DNA of 64,000 nucleotides from Aeromicrobium sp. CnD17-E (GTDB taxonomy: Bacteria > Actinomycetota > Actinomycetes > Propionibacteriales > Nocardioidaceae), in contig NZ_JAMXRU010000002.1 in the NCBI RefSeq assembly GCF_024124745.1, forward strand, positions 1 through 64,000, written 5' to 3'. Below, in pieces: positions 26,684 through 35,760 of the stretch. The position numbers and the translations under genes are program-made. Each line of letters begins with the position of its first letter. Position 1 is the first letter of the stretch. The notes below the pieces were generated by a model. The model ran no database searches. It saw only the letters and a list, made by a program, of their open reading frames with translations, and had not been told where the DNA came from.

Positions 26684-27946
26684 TCAGGCCCGACGACGCC
26701 GCTTCTCGACGAAGGTCATCACGTGGAACACGACGAGCGCGGCGATGGTGCCGAGGGCGATGCCGTTGAACACCATGTCGCCGACCTTGAGCTCGGGGTT
26801 GCCGATGCCGATGACGAGGGCGATGCCGGCGGTGAGCTGGTTCACCGGGACCGAGAAGTCGACGTGGTTGTCGATCCAGATCTTGATGCCGACGATGCCG
26901 ATGAGGCCGTAGAGGGCGATGGTGACGCCGCCGAGCACGCCCGTGGGGATCGTGTTGATCAGCGCCCCGATCTTCGGCGAGAACGACAGCAGGATCGCGA
27001 TGGCGCCGGCCACCCAGTAGGCCGCGGTGGAGTAGACGCGCGTGGCGGCCATGACGCCGATGTTCTCGCCGTAGGTCGTCGTGCCCGAGCCGCCCCCGGC
27101 GCCGGCGATGGTGGTGGCGATGCCGTCGGCCAGCAGTGCGCGACCGGTGCGCTCGTTGATCGTGTCGTCGCCGGTCAGCTGCGCGACGCTGCGCACGTGG
27201 CCGACGTTCTCCGCGATCAGCACGAGCACCACGGGCAGGAACGCGGGGATGAAGACCCAGCTGACCTCGGGGGTGCTGAAGTCGGGAAGCCCGAACAGCT
27301 TCGCGTCGCGGACGGGCTCAAAGTCGAGCGCGCCGGTGACGGCCGCGTAGACGTAGCCGGCGAGCACGCCGACGATGATCGACAGCCGCCCGACGAGCCC
27401 CTTGAACACGACGACGGTGAGCACCAGGACGACGAGGGTGACGACCGCCATCCAGGGCCCGGCCTTCGCGTTCGTGACGGCCGTGGGCGCGAGGTTGAAG
27501 CCGATGAGCGCCACGATGGAGCCCGCCACGACGGGCGGCATGAGGGCGTTGATCCAGCCGATGCCGGTCCGGACGACGATCGCGCCGACCACGGCGAGGA
27601 GCACGCCCGTGACGAGGATCCCGGACATGGCCACCTCGATCGACGCACCCGACGCGGCGACCGCACCGATGGGCGCGAGGAAGGCGAACGACGACCCGAG
27701 GTAGCTGGGCAGCCGGTTCTGCGTGAGGACGAGGAACAGGATCGTGCCGAGGCCGGAGAAGAACAGCGTGGCCGTGACCGGGAACCCGGTGATCGTCGGC
27801 ACCAGGAACGTCGCGCCGAACATCGCCACCACGTGCTGCGCACCGAGCCCGATGGTCCGCGGCCACGTCAGCCGCTCGCCCGGCCGGACGATCTCGCCGT
27901 CGGGGATCGTCTTGCCATCGTGGTGCAGGGTCCAGTTCAGGGGCAT
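26684..27946 (-). CDS. Uracil/xanthine-type nucleobase:cation symporter (NCS2 family)
   Basis: A 420-residue, 14-helix permease. Family features are QHVVAMFGATFLVP near the N-terminus, the NENxGHVR-like segment LIAENVGHVRSVAQLTG (about residues 239-255), and GGGSGTTTYGENIGVMAATR in the transport domain. The UraA/RutG branch (uracil or pyrimidine) is favoured by the FGATFLVP and TTYGENIG forms. No pyrimidine genes are adjacent. ATG at 27946. Confidence 0.88.
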   Translation of the reverse strand: MPLNWTLHHDGKTIPDGEIVRPGERLTWPRTIGLGAQHVVAMFGATFLVPTITGFPVTATLFFSGLGTILFLVLTQNRLPSYLGSSFAFLAPIGAVAASGASIEVAMSGILVTGVLLAVVGAIVVRTGIGWINALMPPVVAGSIVALIGFNLAPTAVTNAKAGPWMAVVTLVVLVLTVVVFKGLVGRLSIIVGVLAGYVYAAVTGALDFEPVRDAKLFGLPDFSTPEVSWVFIPAFLPVVLVLIAENVGHVRSVAQLTGDDTINERTGRALLADGIATTIAGAGGGSGTTTYGENIGVMAATRVYSTAAYWVAGAIAILLSFSPKIGALINTIPTGVLGGVTIALYGLIGIVGIKIWIDNHVDFSVPVNQLTAGIALVIGIGNPELKVGDMVFNGIALGTIAALVVFHVMTFVEKRRRRA

Positions 27947-28004
27947 GGGGGGATTCTGGCGGAACGACGGCTCCCGCCGCGCACCGCCCTCGCGTCCTCC
28001 GAGG

Positions 28005-29831
28005 TCAGCGGGCCGACCCGGCGTGCACCCCGGCCCCCGCCCAGAGGGGTCCCCACGACCGGTGCAGGAACAGCGCCAGCCTCACGCCCGACTGCAGCGG
28101 CGGCTCGCCCGAGCGCCAGACGACGTGCCCGTCGGGACGCACCACCACGGCACCGCGCTCCCCCACCTCGAGGAGCCGGACCGCGTCGGGTCGCGGGCCG
28201 GCCGGGCGCACCTCCCGCACGGCCACCGGGAGGGGCAGTCGCTCCGCCGACGCCTCGACCCACGACTCCCACCCGTCGGGGTCGAACGTCAGCAGGGTGA
28301 GGCCGCGGTCCTCGACGAGCGCGTGGACGGAGCGTCCGTCGTCGAGCGGCAGGTGCGGCAGCCTGCAGCCGGGCCAGGTGGTGGGTCGGTGCCGCAGGAC
28401 ACCCTCGTCGACCACGGGTTGGGCTCCGGGCTCGCGGTCCACCAGCCGGCCAGCGTAGGCGTAGCCGAACTCCAGCCCGGTGGCCACGAAGTGCTCGATC
28501 TGGCCCGGCACGGTGTCGACGACGTGCTGTCGGGCGCGCTCCCCCGCCGCCGTGGTGCCCCGGAGGGCAGCGGTGCGCCCGAGCTGCAGGCGGGTGGCGC
28601 GCTCGGCGAGAGGCGCCAGGACGCGGGCCGGGAGCCACGAGAGCGGCGGGCTGCTGACGGCGCGTGTGGCCTGCCGCAACGACCGGTTGGTGACCCCCAC
28701 GACCTTCGTGACCTCGTCGAGGCGCAGGTGGTTCGCGACGCTGTACTCCGCGAAGCGCTCCACGACCGGGCGCCGCTCCTGCTCGTAGGTGTCGAGCAGC
28801 GACGTGCTCGCCTCGCCGCTCAGCACGGCGTCGAGCTTCCAGGCCAGGTTGTCGGCGTCCTGCACGCCGCTGTTGAGCCCGAAGCCGCCCGTGTGCGGGA
28901 AGCGGTGCGCCGCGTCGCCGACGAGGAGCAGACGACCTCGACGGAACGACGTGGCGACCTGCGAGGTCATCTCCCACGTGCCGGTCGAGCGGATCTCGAC
29001 GTCGTGGTCGCGGCCGAGGACGGTGGGCACCATCCGCTCCCAGTAGGTCCGGCTCGACTGCGCGACCTCCTGCCCCGGGTGCAGGTAGACCGTCATGAGG
29101 ACGTAGCAGTCGTCGGCGTGGGCGATCATCACGCCGACGAAGTCGGGCCGGTAGATCCAGGTGAGCAGCGGTCGCGTCGCGCCGGCCGGGTAGAGACCTG
29201 GGGCGCGGAAGAACGCGCTGCCCATGCGCGCGAGCACGGGGCCCTCGAGCCGCAGGCGGGCGACGTCGCGGAGTCGGCTGTTGGCGCCGTCGGCCGCCAC
29301 GACGAACGCGCTGTCGACGTCCTCACGACCGAGCTCGGACGTCAGCCCGACGCGCTGCGTGCCGTCGGGCAGGACGGTCAGGTCCTCGACCTCCACGCCG
29401 CGCACGAACGTCACGAGCGGTGCACGGTCGAGCGCGGCCCACAGCTCGCGCATCAGCTGGTGCTGGCCCACGTGGGAACGCAGGTACGGGCTGTACGTCC
29501 GCACCGCGGCCACCTCGTCGGCCTCCTCGAGGAAGTTCAGGTCGGCGATCGGGTCGTGCAGGTCCGACGCCCACCGGATCGTGCCCAGCTCCGACAACGG
29601 CGGGCTCAGGGCGGCCACCGTCGACGCGAGCAGCGGGTCGGCCTTCTCCCAGATCTCCAGCGACGTCGCGTTCACGACGTGGGCCGCAGGATGCGTCAGG
29701 GGCTGACGTCGTCGCTCGAGGACGGTGGTGGCGATGCCGCGGCTGGCCAGCAGGAGAGCGAGGGTCGAGCCGGCCGCGCCCGCACCGACGATCGTCACGG
29801 GCGGGCCGGGCACCGTCAGAGCGTCTTCCAC
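28005..29831 (-). CDS. FAD-dependent aromatic-ring hydroxylase (MhpA / phenol hydroxylase type)
   Basis: A 608-residue flavin monooxygenase. The N-terminal FAD-binding motif is VTIVGAGAAGSTLALLLASRG, and the second FAD contact GDAAHRFPHTGGFGLNSGVQ is near residue 300. A C-terminal thioredoxin-like domain (about 470-608) is as in phenol hydroxylases and MhpA. It hydroxylates an aromatic ring ready for extradiol cleavage. The GTG start at 29831 overlaps the end of the dioxygenase gene by 16 bases. Third gene of a catabolic operon with an FAH hydrolase; the exact substrate is unknown. Confidence 0.88.
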   Translation of the reverse strand: MEDALTVPGPPVTIVGAGAAGSTLALLLASRGIATTVLERRRQPLTHPAAHVVNATSLEIWEKADPLLASTVAALSPPLSELGTIRWASDLHDPIADLNFLEEADEVAAVRTYSPYLRSHVGQHQLMRELWAALDRAPLVTFVRGVEVEDLTVLPDGTQRVGLTSELGREDVDSAFVVAADGANSRLRDVARLRLEGPVLARMGSAFFRAPGLYPAGATRPLLTWIYRPDFVGVMIAHADDCYVLMTVYLHPGQEVAQSSRTYWERMVPTVLGRDHDVEIRSTGTWEMTSQVATSFRRGRLLLVGDAAHRFPHTGGFGLNSGVQDADNLAWKLDAVLSGEASTSLLDTYEQERRPVVERFAEYSVANHLRLDEVTKVVGVTNRSLRQATRAVSSPPLSWLPARVLAPLAERATRLQLGRTAALRGTTAAGERARQHVVDTVPGQIEHFVATGLEFGYAYAGRLVDREPGAQPVVDEGVLRHRPTTWPGCRLPHLPLDDGRSVHALVEDRGLTLLTFDPDGWESWVEASAERLPLPVAVREVRPAGPRPDAVRLLEVGERGAVVVRPDGHVVWRSGEPPLQSGVRLALFLHRSWGPLWAGAGVHAGSAR

Positions 29832-30463
29832 GTGATCGTCTTCTTGTTGGTCCGCGGCTTCTGCCCGGGCGGGGTGCCTGCTCCCGGCACCAGGAGGTCG
29901 GCAGGGTCGTCGCCCCGGCGCAGCCGGGCGAGCAGGTAGTCGGGGTCGAACATTGTGCCGATCGGGTTCTTCTCGAACGCCTCGGTGCCGAAGAAGGCCG
30001 CCGTCTCCTCGATGGTCGGGAAGTTGTCGACCTGGAACTCCAGACGGATGCCGTCGGGGTCCTCGTAGTACAGCGACGTGGTCGGTCCGTGGTTGATGGC
30101 CCAGACCGGGTCGATCCCGCGACCCTTCAGCCGCTCGTAGGTGTCGAGCAGCTTCTCGATGGAGAGGAACTGCACGGCGAGGTGGTCGACGCCGTAGATC
30201 TTGCGGCGGTACCGCGCGAACGGGAACAGGAACCGCACGAAGCCGGGCACGCCGATCAGCGCCAGCCGGTGGTGCTCGTGGTCCCAGCTCAGGAACGTGA
30301 GCTCGGAGTCCTCGTGCACGACGCGCGCGCCGAAGACAGTGGCGTACCACTCGGTCATCTCGCGACGCCGCGCCGTCTTGACCACCCAGTGGGCGAGGAA
30401 GTCGGGTGCCTCGTCCCAGGGACCGGGGGTGCGCTCGGCGGTGCGCTCGTCCTGCTGTGCCAT
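29816..30463 (-). CDS. VOC-family extradiol dioxygenase-like protein
   Basis: A 215-residue vicinal-oxygen-chelate protein. The metal triad is visible as H in FLAHWVVKT, H in GVDHLAVQF and E in GIRLEFQV, with SLYYEDPDG before the last. That is the 2-His-1-carboxylate of type I extradiol dioxygenases and their glyoxalase relatives. Between a ring hydroxylase and an FAH hydrolase, ring cleavage is the natural role, though it is shorter than classical two-domain extradiol enzymes. ATG 30463 with GAGAGGA upstream; 19 bases after the FAH gene. Confidence 0.85.
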   Translation of the reverse strand: MAQQDERTAERTPGPWDEAPDFLAHWVVKTARRREMTEWYATVFGARVVHEDSELTFLSWDHEHHRLALIGVPGFVRFLFPFARYRRKIYGVDHLAVQFLSIEKLLDTYERLKGRGIDPVWAINHGPTTSLYYEDPDGIRLEFQVDNFPTIEETAAFFGTEAFEKNPIGTMFDPDYLLARLRRGDDPADLLVPGAGTPPGQKPRTNKKTITWKTL

Positions 30464-30482
30464 GGTCGTCCTCTCGGGGGCG

Positions 30483-31454
30483 TCAGACGTCGCGCGGGGC
30501 GACGATGGTGGTGCGCTGGGTGCCGAGGTCGGCGGCGCCCCGCGGGTGGCTGATGGACGCCGTGACGACGTCACCCGGCGCCAGGTACGGCTTCTTCAGG
30601 TTGGTCCGCACGAACGCCTGCCAGAGCCGACGTTCGCCGAGGATCGCGGTGGCCAGACGGCGCACGACCGCTGGCGGCGACCCGGCCGTGATCCCGGACG
30701 GCGTGCCGGTGAGCAGGAGGTCGCCGGGATCGAGGTCGCAGAAGGTGCTCAGCTCGGTGAGGGTCTCGGCCGGCTTGTGGAGCAGGTGGCGGGTGTTGTC
30801 GTGCTGGCGCACCTGGCCGTTGACCGCGAGCGTCAGGTCGAGCTCCTCGACGAGACCCATCTCGTCCCGCTCCAGGACGGTGAGGAAGGGGCCCACCGGG
30901 CAGAAGCCCCGGTAGCTCTTGCCCTTGAGGAACTGGCCCTGCGGCAGCTGCACGTCGCGGGCGGAGAGGTCGTTGGCCACGGTGACGGCGAAGACGTGGT
31001 CGGCGAGGTTCTCGCGCGTGACGGTGACCGGGCCGCGCACACGGCTGCGCAGCACCAGGGCCAGCTCGATCTCGTAGTCGAGCAGGCGCACGTGGGCCGG
31101 CCGCACGACGTCGTCGAACGGTCCGGTGACCGACGCGTCGGTCTTGTCGAAGAACAGGTTGAAGTCGAGGGCGTCGGGGTCCATCCCCGACTCGATCGCG
31201 TGCTCGCGGTAGTTCACGCCCTGGCACATCACGCGGCACGGCGTGGTGACCGGCGAGAGCACCTCGACGTCGTCGAGCGCGACCGAGCCGGACTCGCCGA
31301 CGCGGGCCCGCCAGTCGTCCTCGCCGTGCTCGACGAGGTGGCCGGTGGTGGCGTAGGCACCGTCGAGCGGAGCGACGAACCCGTCGACACCGAGCACGCC
31401 CCAGGCCGGGTCTGCGGACGCGGCGGTCCGGTATCGCAGCAGGTTGGTCGCCAC
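30483..31454 (-). CDS. Fumarylacetoacetate hydrolase family protein
   Basis: A 323-residue enzyme. Catalytic and metal-binding features are GVNYREHAIESG, FFDKTDASVTGP, the metal glutamates in LLDYEIELALVL, and ANDLSARDVQ with QFLKGKSYRGFCPVGP, ending LLLTGTPSGI. Members hydrate 2-oxopent-4-enoate-like products or hydrolyse C-C bonds after ring fission. First gene of the minus-strand operon FAH-VOC-monooxygenase, transcribed divergently from the TetR gene with an operator between. Confidence 0.9.
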   Translation of the reverse strand: MATNLLRYRTAASADPAWGVLGVDGFVAPLDGAYATTGHLVEHGEDDWRARVGESGSVALDDVEVLSPVTTPCRVMCQGVNYREHAIESGMDPDALDFNLFFDKTDASVTGPFDDVVRPAHVRLLDYEIELALVLRSRVRGPVTVTRENLADHVFAVTVANDLSARDVQLPQGQFLKGKSYRGFCPVGPFLTVLERDEMGLVEELDLTLAVNGQVRQHDNTRHLLHKPAETLTELSTFCDLDPGDLLLTGTPSGITAGSPPAVVRRLATAILGERRLWQAFVRTNLKKPYLAPGDVVTASISHPRGAADLGTQRTTIVAPRDV

Positions 31455-31510
31455 AGGTGCTCCTTCGTCGGCGGGTCTGCCGTCGACCGTACGCCGGAGT
31501 TTGATCGTCA

Positions 31511-31538
31511 GTCAAGAACTTGACCAGTCGTCAAGAAC
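31511..31538. promoter_or_regulatory. Operator in the divergent FAH / TetR promoter region
   Basis: GTCAAG-AA-CTTGAC (31511-31524) is a perfect inverted repeat. A further GTCAAGAAC lies at 31530-31538, 19 bases from the first half-site. This fits cooperative binding by the adjacent TetR regulator. Confidence 0.7.
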
Positions 31539-31563
31539 ACGCCACGTGACCTAGGGTGATGCC

Positions 31564-32172
31564 GTGACGACGCAGGACCAGGGACGGACGCCGCGACCAC
31601 CCCGCGTGGACCGACGGCAGGCACTCCTCGACGCCGCCATCGCCCTGTTCGTCGAGCGTGGCTACGACGACGTGGGCGTCGGCGACGTCGCCGCGCGCGC
31701 AGGCGTGGCGCACGGGCTCGTGTCGTACTACTTCGGCGGGAAACGCGGGATCGCGGCCGAGGCGCTGAGGCAGGTGCTCGCCGAGGTGAGCGCGCACCAG
31801 GCGCCTCGCCCCGACGAGACCACCGTCCGGGAGCGGCTCGAGGGCTTCGTCGGGCGCCACCTGGAGTTCCTCGCCACGTTCCGCGAGGGGTACCTCGCGC
31901 TCCTGCACGGCGCCGCCGCGGCGCAGCCGGAGGTGCGGCAGCTGCTGCGCGAGGCGCGCCTGGAGGGCGCGGCCACCGTGGCCGGGATCGTCGGCCTGCC
32001 GCAGCCGCTCACGCCGCTGCACCGGGTGGCGATGAGCAGCTGGGTGGCCGTGCTCGACACGTGCGCCGAGGAGGTGGCGGCCGACGACACCCTCGACGTC
32101 GCCACGCTCACCACGTGGGCGGTCGACGTGCTGCTGACCAGCCTCGACGCCCTGCCCGAGCCGCCGGCCTGA
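31564..32172 (+). CDS. TetR-family regulator of the aromatic-catabolism operon
   Basis: A 202-residue repressor-type protein. The N-terminal helix-turn-helix is RRQALLDAAIALFVERGYDD...VGDVAARAGVAHGLVSYYFGG (about residues 18-59), with the canonical YYFGGK recognition end. The C-terminal ligand domain is helical. It is divergent from the FAH-VOC-monooxygenase operon with a palindromic operator between, so control of that operon, probably relieved by an aromatic intermediate, is well supported by context. Confidence 0.88.
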   Translation: MTTQDQGRTPRPPRVDRRQALLDAAIALFVERGYDDVGVGDVAARAGVAHGLVSYYFGGKRGIAAEALRQVLAEVSAHQAPRPDETTVRERLEGFVGRHLEFLATFREGYLALLHGAAAAQPEVRQLLREARLEGAATVAGIVGLPQPLTPLHRVAMSSWVAVLDTCAEEVAADDTLDVATLTTWAVDVLLTSLDALPEPPA

Positions 32173-32184
32173 CGTCTCCCCCGG

Positions 32185-32676
32185 TCAGTCGTCGAGGTCC
32201 TCGCCGCGCGCCCAGTCGCGCATGACGATGAGCGTCTTCGTGTGCGTCGTGCGTCCGGTGCGGCGGATGCGGTTGACCACCCGCTGCAGGTGGTCGACGT
32301 CGTGCACGCGCAGGCGCACCAGCACGTCGGGGTCGCCTGCGATGGTGAAGACGTTCTGCACCTCCTCGATCCCGCGCAGCAGCTGCTCGAGCTCGCCGGT
32401 CTCGGTGTCGCCGGTGAGCCGGATCTCGGTGAACGCGTCGAGGTCGCCGGCGGCCCGGTCGTCGATGACGGTCACGTAGCCCCGGATCACGCCGATCCGC
32501 TCGAGGCGGTCGATCCGGCGGCTGACCGGCCCGGGCGACAGGTTGACGGCGCGCGCCAGCTCGCTGACAGGAGCCCTCGCGTCGCGGCGCAGCAGGTCGA
32601 GCAGCCGGCGGTCGACGTCGTCGAGACGTGCCGCCCGTGGGGTCGCCCGCGACCCGTCGCCGGACTCCGGCATCAC
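32185..32676 (-). CDS. Lrp/AsnC-family transcriptional regulator
   Basis: A 163-residue regulator. The winged helix is DDVDRRLLDLLRRDARAPVSELARAVNLSPGPVSRRIDRLE (split here as residues about 19-60), followed by an RAM/ACT sensor domain (about 75-155; FTEIRLTGDTET, NVFTIAGDPDVLVRLRV). Such proteins respond to amino acids. It is 72 bases downstream of the large TPP enzyme on the same strand and convergent with the TetR gene; control of the TPP enzyme is possible but not shown. Confidence 0.88.
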   Translation of the reverse strand: MMPESGDGSRATPRAARLDDVDRRLLDLLRRDARAPVSELARAVNLSPGPVSRRIDRLERIGVIRGYVTVIDDRAAGDLDAFTEIRLTGDTETGELEQLLRGIEEVQNVFTIAGDPDVLVRLRVHDVDHLQRVVNRIRRTGRTTHTKTLIVMRDWARGEDLDD

Positions 32677-32748
32677 GCACCTCCCTGTCGGAGCACCCAG
32701 GGTAGGGCAGCCCTGCCGCCGGCCAGCCGTGTCGGCGCCCGCGGCCGC

Positions 32749-35079
32749 TCAGCGTCCGGCGAGGGTCAGCGCGGCGTCGACGATGGAGGCGGTGTCGATG
32801 CCGTGCAGGCGGTAGGCCTCGTCGACGTCGCTCGACTGCCCGAACTCGCGCACGCCCAGCCCGACCAGCCGGTCGCCGCGCAGGCCCGCCAGGAACGACA
32901 GCGTGTGCGGGTGGCCGTCCAGCACGGTGACGAGCGGGGCAGGGTGGGCGGCCGGGAACAGCACCTCGGCGATGTCGCTCGCGTGGTGAGCGCCGACGCG
33001 ACCCCGCGCGTCGAAGGAGCGGTAGACGAGGTCGGGGCTGGTCAGGCACACGACGCCGGCCCGGACACCGACGGACGCGAGCCGGTCGGCGGCGGCCAGC
33101 ACCTCGGGCATGATCGCGCCCACGCCGACGAGCGTGACGTCGTCGCCTCCCGCCGGGTCGCCCAGCCGGTAGCCGCCCGCGACCGCGTGCCGTCGACGTC
33201 GCTCGAGCAGGTCGGGGTCGTCGGGGAGGCGAGCAGCCGCTTGGTCGAGCGGGCGGGTGGACAGCCGGAAGTACGCGGACGAGCCGCCGGGCTTGCCGAC
33301 CTGTCCCATCGCGGCGAGCAGGCACCACTCGAGGTCCTGCGCGAACGCGGGCTCCCACGCGACGCAGCCGGGCTGCTCGAGCCCGATCGACGGGGTGGTG
33401 ATCGACTGGTGCGCGCCACCCTCGGGCGCGAGCGTGACACCCGAGGGAGTGCCGACCAGGATCGACTGGCCGCCGGCGTACATGCCGTACGACCACGGCT
33501 CGAGCGCCCGGGCGACGAAGGGGTCGTAGAGCGTCGCGAGCGGGATGAGCCGCTCACCCCACCGACTCCAGGTGGTGCCGAGCTCGCCGAGCAGGCCCAC
33601 CAGGTTGACCTCGGCGATGCCGAGCTCGATGTGCTGACCTCCGGTGCCCTCGGCCCAGCGCAGCGTGCGCTGCGCGTCGTCGGCGAACCAGTCGCGTCGG
33701 TCCTGCGCCGACCAGACACCGGTCTTGTTGATCCAGCCGCCGAGGTTGGTGGACGAGGCGACGTCGGGGCTGCAGGTGACGACCTTCCCCGCGACCTGGG
33801 GCGCCTCGCGCGTGAGGTCGACGAGGAACCGGCCGAGTGCGGCCTGCGTCGACACCGGGGCGCGGTGCGACCGGCCCAGGGCCACGGGCAGGGCGTCGAC
33901 GGTCGGTGTGGCGACGGGCTCGCGGCGCAGCGCCTCACCCCGTCGGTGGCAGAGCTGGTCGGCGGCGGAGCCGGGCTCGAACGCCCGCCACGGGTCGGCG
34001 CGGTCGGCACCGACCTCCGCAGCGTAGGCGTCCATCTGCTCCTCGGTGAGCAGAGCGGAGTGGTTGGCCGGGTGGCCCTCGATCGGCAGCCCGCGGCCCT
34101 TGATCGTGTAGGCGAGGACGACCGTCGGTCGGTGCGCGTCGACGTGGCGGAACGTGTCGACGAGGAGGTCGAGGTCGTGGCCGCCCAGGTCGCGCACGGC
34201 CTCGGCGAGGTTCGCGACGGACAGCGACCCGACGAGCGCCGTCAGCTCCGCGCTGGCGTCGTCGCCGAGGATGCGGTCGGGCAGCTCGGCCGGGTCGGCG
34301 CGCAGCATCCGCTGGTACTCCTCGTTGGGCATCGACTCGAGCCTGCGGCGCAGGTCGGCGCCTCCGGGGCGCTCGAAGAGGGACGTGATCGTCCGGCCCC
34401 ACGCCAGGGTGAGCACCTGCCAGCCCGCGGCCTCGAACATCCCCTCGAGGCGGTGGACCTGAACGTCGGGCACGACACGGTCGAGCGACTGGCGGTTGAC
34501 GTCGACCACCCACAGCACCTCGCCGAGCCCCGCGACGGCAGGGTCGGCGACGGCCTCCCACACGGCACCTTCGTCGAGCTCCGCGTCGCCGACGAGGCTG
34601 ATGAACCGTCCCGCGGGGGCGACGTCGGGGACGCGCGAGTCGAGGTAGCGGTGCGCGAGCGCGGCCCAGATCGCGGCCGTCGCGCCGATGCCGACGGAGC
34701 CGGTGGAGAAGTCGACGGTGTCGGGGTCCTTGAGCCGACTGGGGTAGCTCTGCAGGCCGCCCTTCTCGCGCAGCCGCCCGAGGTAGGAGGCGTCGAGGTC
34801 GCCGAGCAGGTAGTTGACGGCGTGCAGCACCGGCGACGCGTGCGGCTTGACCGACACCCGGTCGTCCCGCTCCAGCTCGGAGAACCACAGGGCGGTCATG
34901 ATGTCGACCATCGACGCGCTCGACGCCTGGTGCCCGCCGACCTTCACGCCCGACGTGTTCGGCCGGCCGTGGTTGGCGGCGTCGACGATCGCCGTGGCGA
35001 TCCAGCGGACGCGCTCGGTCACCTCCCGCAGGGTCGCGGAGGTGTCGGCGGACGTGGGGGCAGGGAGCAGCTCGGTCAT
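32749..35079 (-). CDS. Transketolase-like TPP enzyme (pyruvate dehydrogenase E1 / AceE-related)
   Basis: A 776-residue thiamine-diphosphate enzyme. The N-terminal TPP domain has the GDG-type motif as GDAELDEGAVWEAV with the closing N in WVVDVNRQ, about 30 residues apart. The pyrimidine-binding domain follows (HIELGIAEVNLVGLLGELG, about 495-513; PEGGAHQSITTPSIGLEQPG), then the transketolase C-terminal domain. HQASSASMVDIMTALWF and KPHASPVLHAVNYLLG recall AceE, but it is about 110 residues shorter than E. coli AceE. The ATG at 35079 was chosen over an upstream frame. No E2/E3 genes are nearby, so the substrate is open. Confidence 0.8.
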   Translation of the reverse strand: MTELLPAPTSADTSATLREVTERVRWIATAIVDAANHGRPNTSGVKVGGHQASSASMVDIMTALWFSELERDDRVSVKPHASPVLHAVNYLLGDLDASYLGRLREKGGLQSYPSRLKDPDTVDFSTGSVGIGATAAIWAALAHRYLDSRVPDVAPAGRFISLVGDAELDEGAVWEAVADPAVAGLGEVLWVVDVNRQSLDRVVPDVQVHRLEGMFEAAGWQVLTLAWGRTITSLFERPGGADLRRRLESMPNEEYQRMLRADPAELPDRILGDDASAELTALVGSLSVANLAEAVRDLGGHDLDLLVDTFRHVDAHRPTVVLAYTIKGRGLPIEGHPANHSALLTEEQMDAYAAEVGADRADPWRAFEPGSAADQLCHRRGEALRREPVATPTVDALPVALGRSHRAPVSTQAALGRFLVDLTREAPQVAGKVVTCSPDVASSTNLGGWINKTGVWSAQDRRDWFADDAQRTLRWAEGTGGQHIELGIAEVNLVGLLGELGTTWSRWGERLIPLATLYDPFVARALEPWSYGMYAGGQSILVGTPSGVTLAPEGGAHQSITTPSIGLEQPGCVAWEPAFAQDLEWCLLAAMGQVGKPGGSSAYFRLSTRPLDQAAARLPDDPDLLERRRRHAVAGGYRLGDPAGGDDVTLVGVGAIMPEVLAAADRLASVGVRAGVVCLTSPDLVYRSFDARGRVGAHHASDIAEVLFPAAHPAPLVTVLDGHPHTLSFLAGLRGDRLVGLGVREFGQSSDVDEAYRLHGIDTASIVDAALTLAGR

Positions 35080-35328
35080 CGGGGCCTCGCTCGGTCGCAG
35101 GACGGGCGGTCGCCCAGCGGGTCGCCGCGAGCCTTCTGGGCCCGCGTCCACGACCACGTGGCGTACCGCGACGGCGTCCGGGGATCGCCCGGAGGTCCAG
35201 GGTGGGGTCGCGTCGCCGGCGCGCGCCACGATCGAGGCCGGATGCTCCCTCGAACGATTGATCATTGCTTGCAGCAGCGCTCATCCAGATTGATTCGCTC
35301 GCGGCGCGCACGGATCGGTGGTGCAGGG

Positions 35329-35751
35329 TCAGCCGTCTGGGCCGTCCTGGGAGGCGAGGATCCTGCGCTGCAGCTCGTCGAAGACGTCCGAGTGCAGCGG
35401 GTCGTCGCCCTGACCTGCGCCCCACGGCGTCGACCACTCTCCGCGCACCCACGACAGCACCGCGCCCGGGTCGAGGTGGCAGCCGGTGAGACGCTGCGCC
35501 TCCACGACGTCGCCGAGGTCCATCCCGTCCTCGACCCGCAGCCAGCCGATGCCGTCGCCGCCGCGGGTGTAGACCAGCCACGTCGGCGCGTCGTCGTCCG
35601 TGTCGCAGGGGCAGAGCCAGATCGCGTGCGACGCCACGACACGCCCCGCCCGTCGCTCGACCTCGCCCGACGACCGCGACGCTGCCGCGTCGAGCAGCTC
35701 CTCCACCGGCCCGACGCTCGGGTCCATCGAGACGCGACGACGGGAGGGCAT
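35329..35751 (-). CDS. Small acidic protein, paralogue A1 of a duplicated pair
   Basis: A 140-residue cytosolic protein. It shares with the gene at 36399 the stretch MDPSVGPVEELLDAAASRS, then GEVE-RAGRVVA-HA-WLC and the ending FDEL/YDEL-RRI. The two genes are nearly identical at DNA level over their first 90-100 bases. TAGCCT six bases before the ATG suggests a leaderless message. No motif or family is known to me. The arrangement A1 - B - A2 on one strand indicates a local duplication. Immunity-protein or DUF-type stress functions are possible; nothing proves either. Confidence 0.65.
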   Translation of the reverse strand: MPSRRRVSMDPSVGPVEELLDAAASRSSGEVERRAGRVVASHAIWLCPCDTDDDAPTWLVYTRGGDGIGWLRVEDGMDLGDVVEAQRLTGCHLDPGAVLSWVRGEWSTPWGAGQGDDPLHSDVFDELQRRILASQDGPDG

Positions 35752-35760
35752 GCGCTCAGG

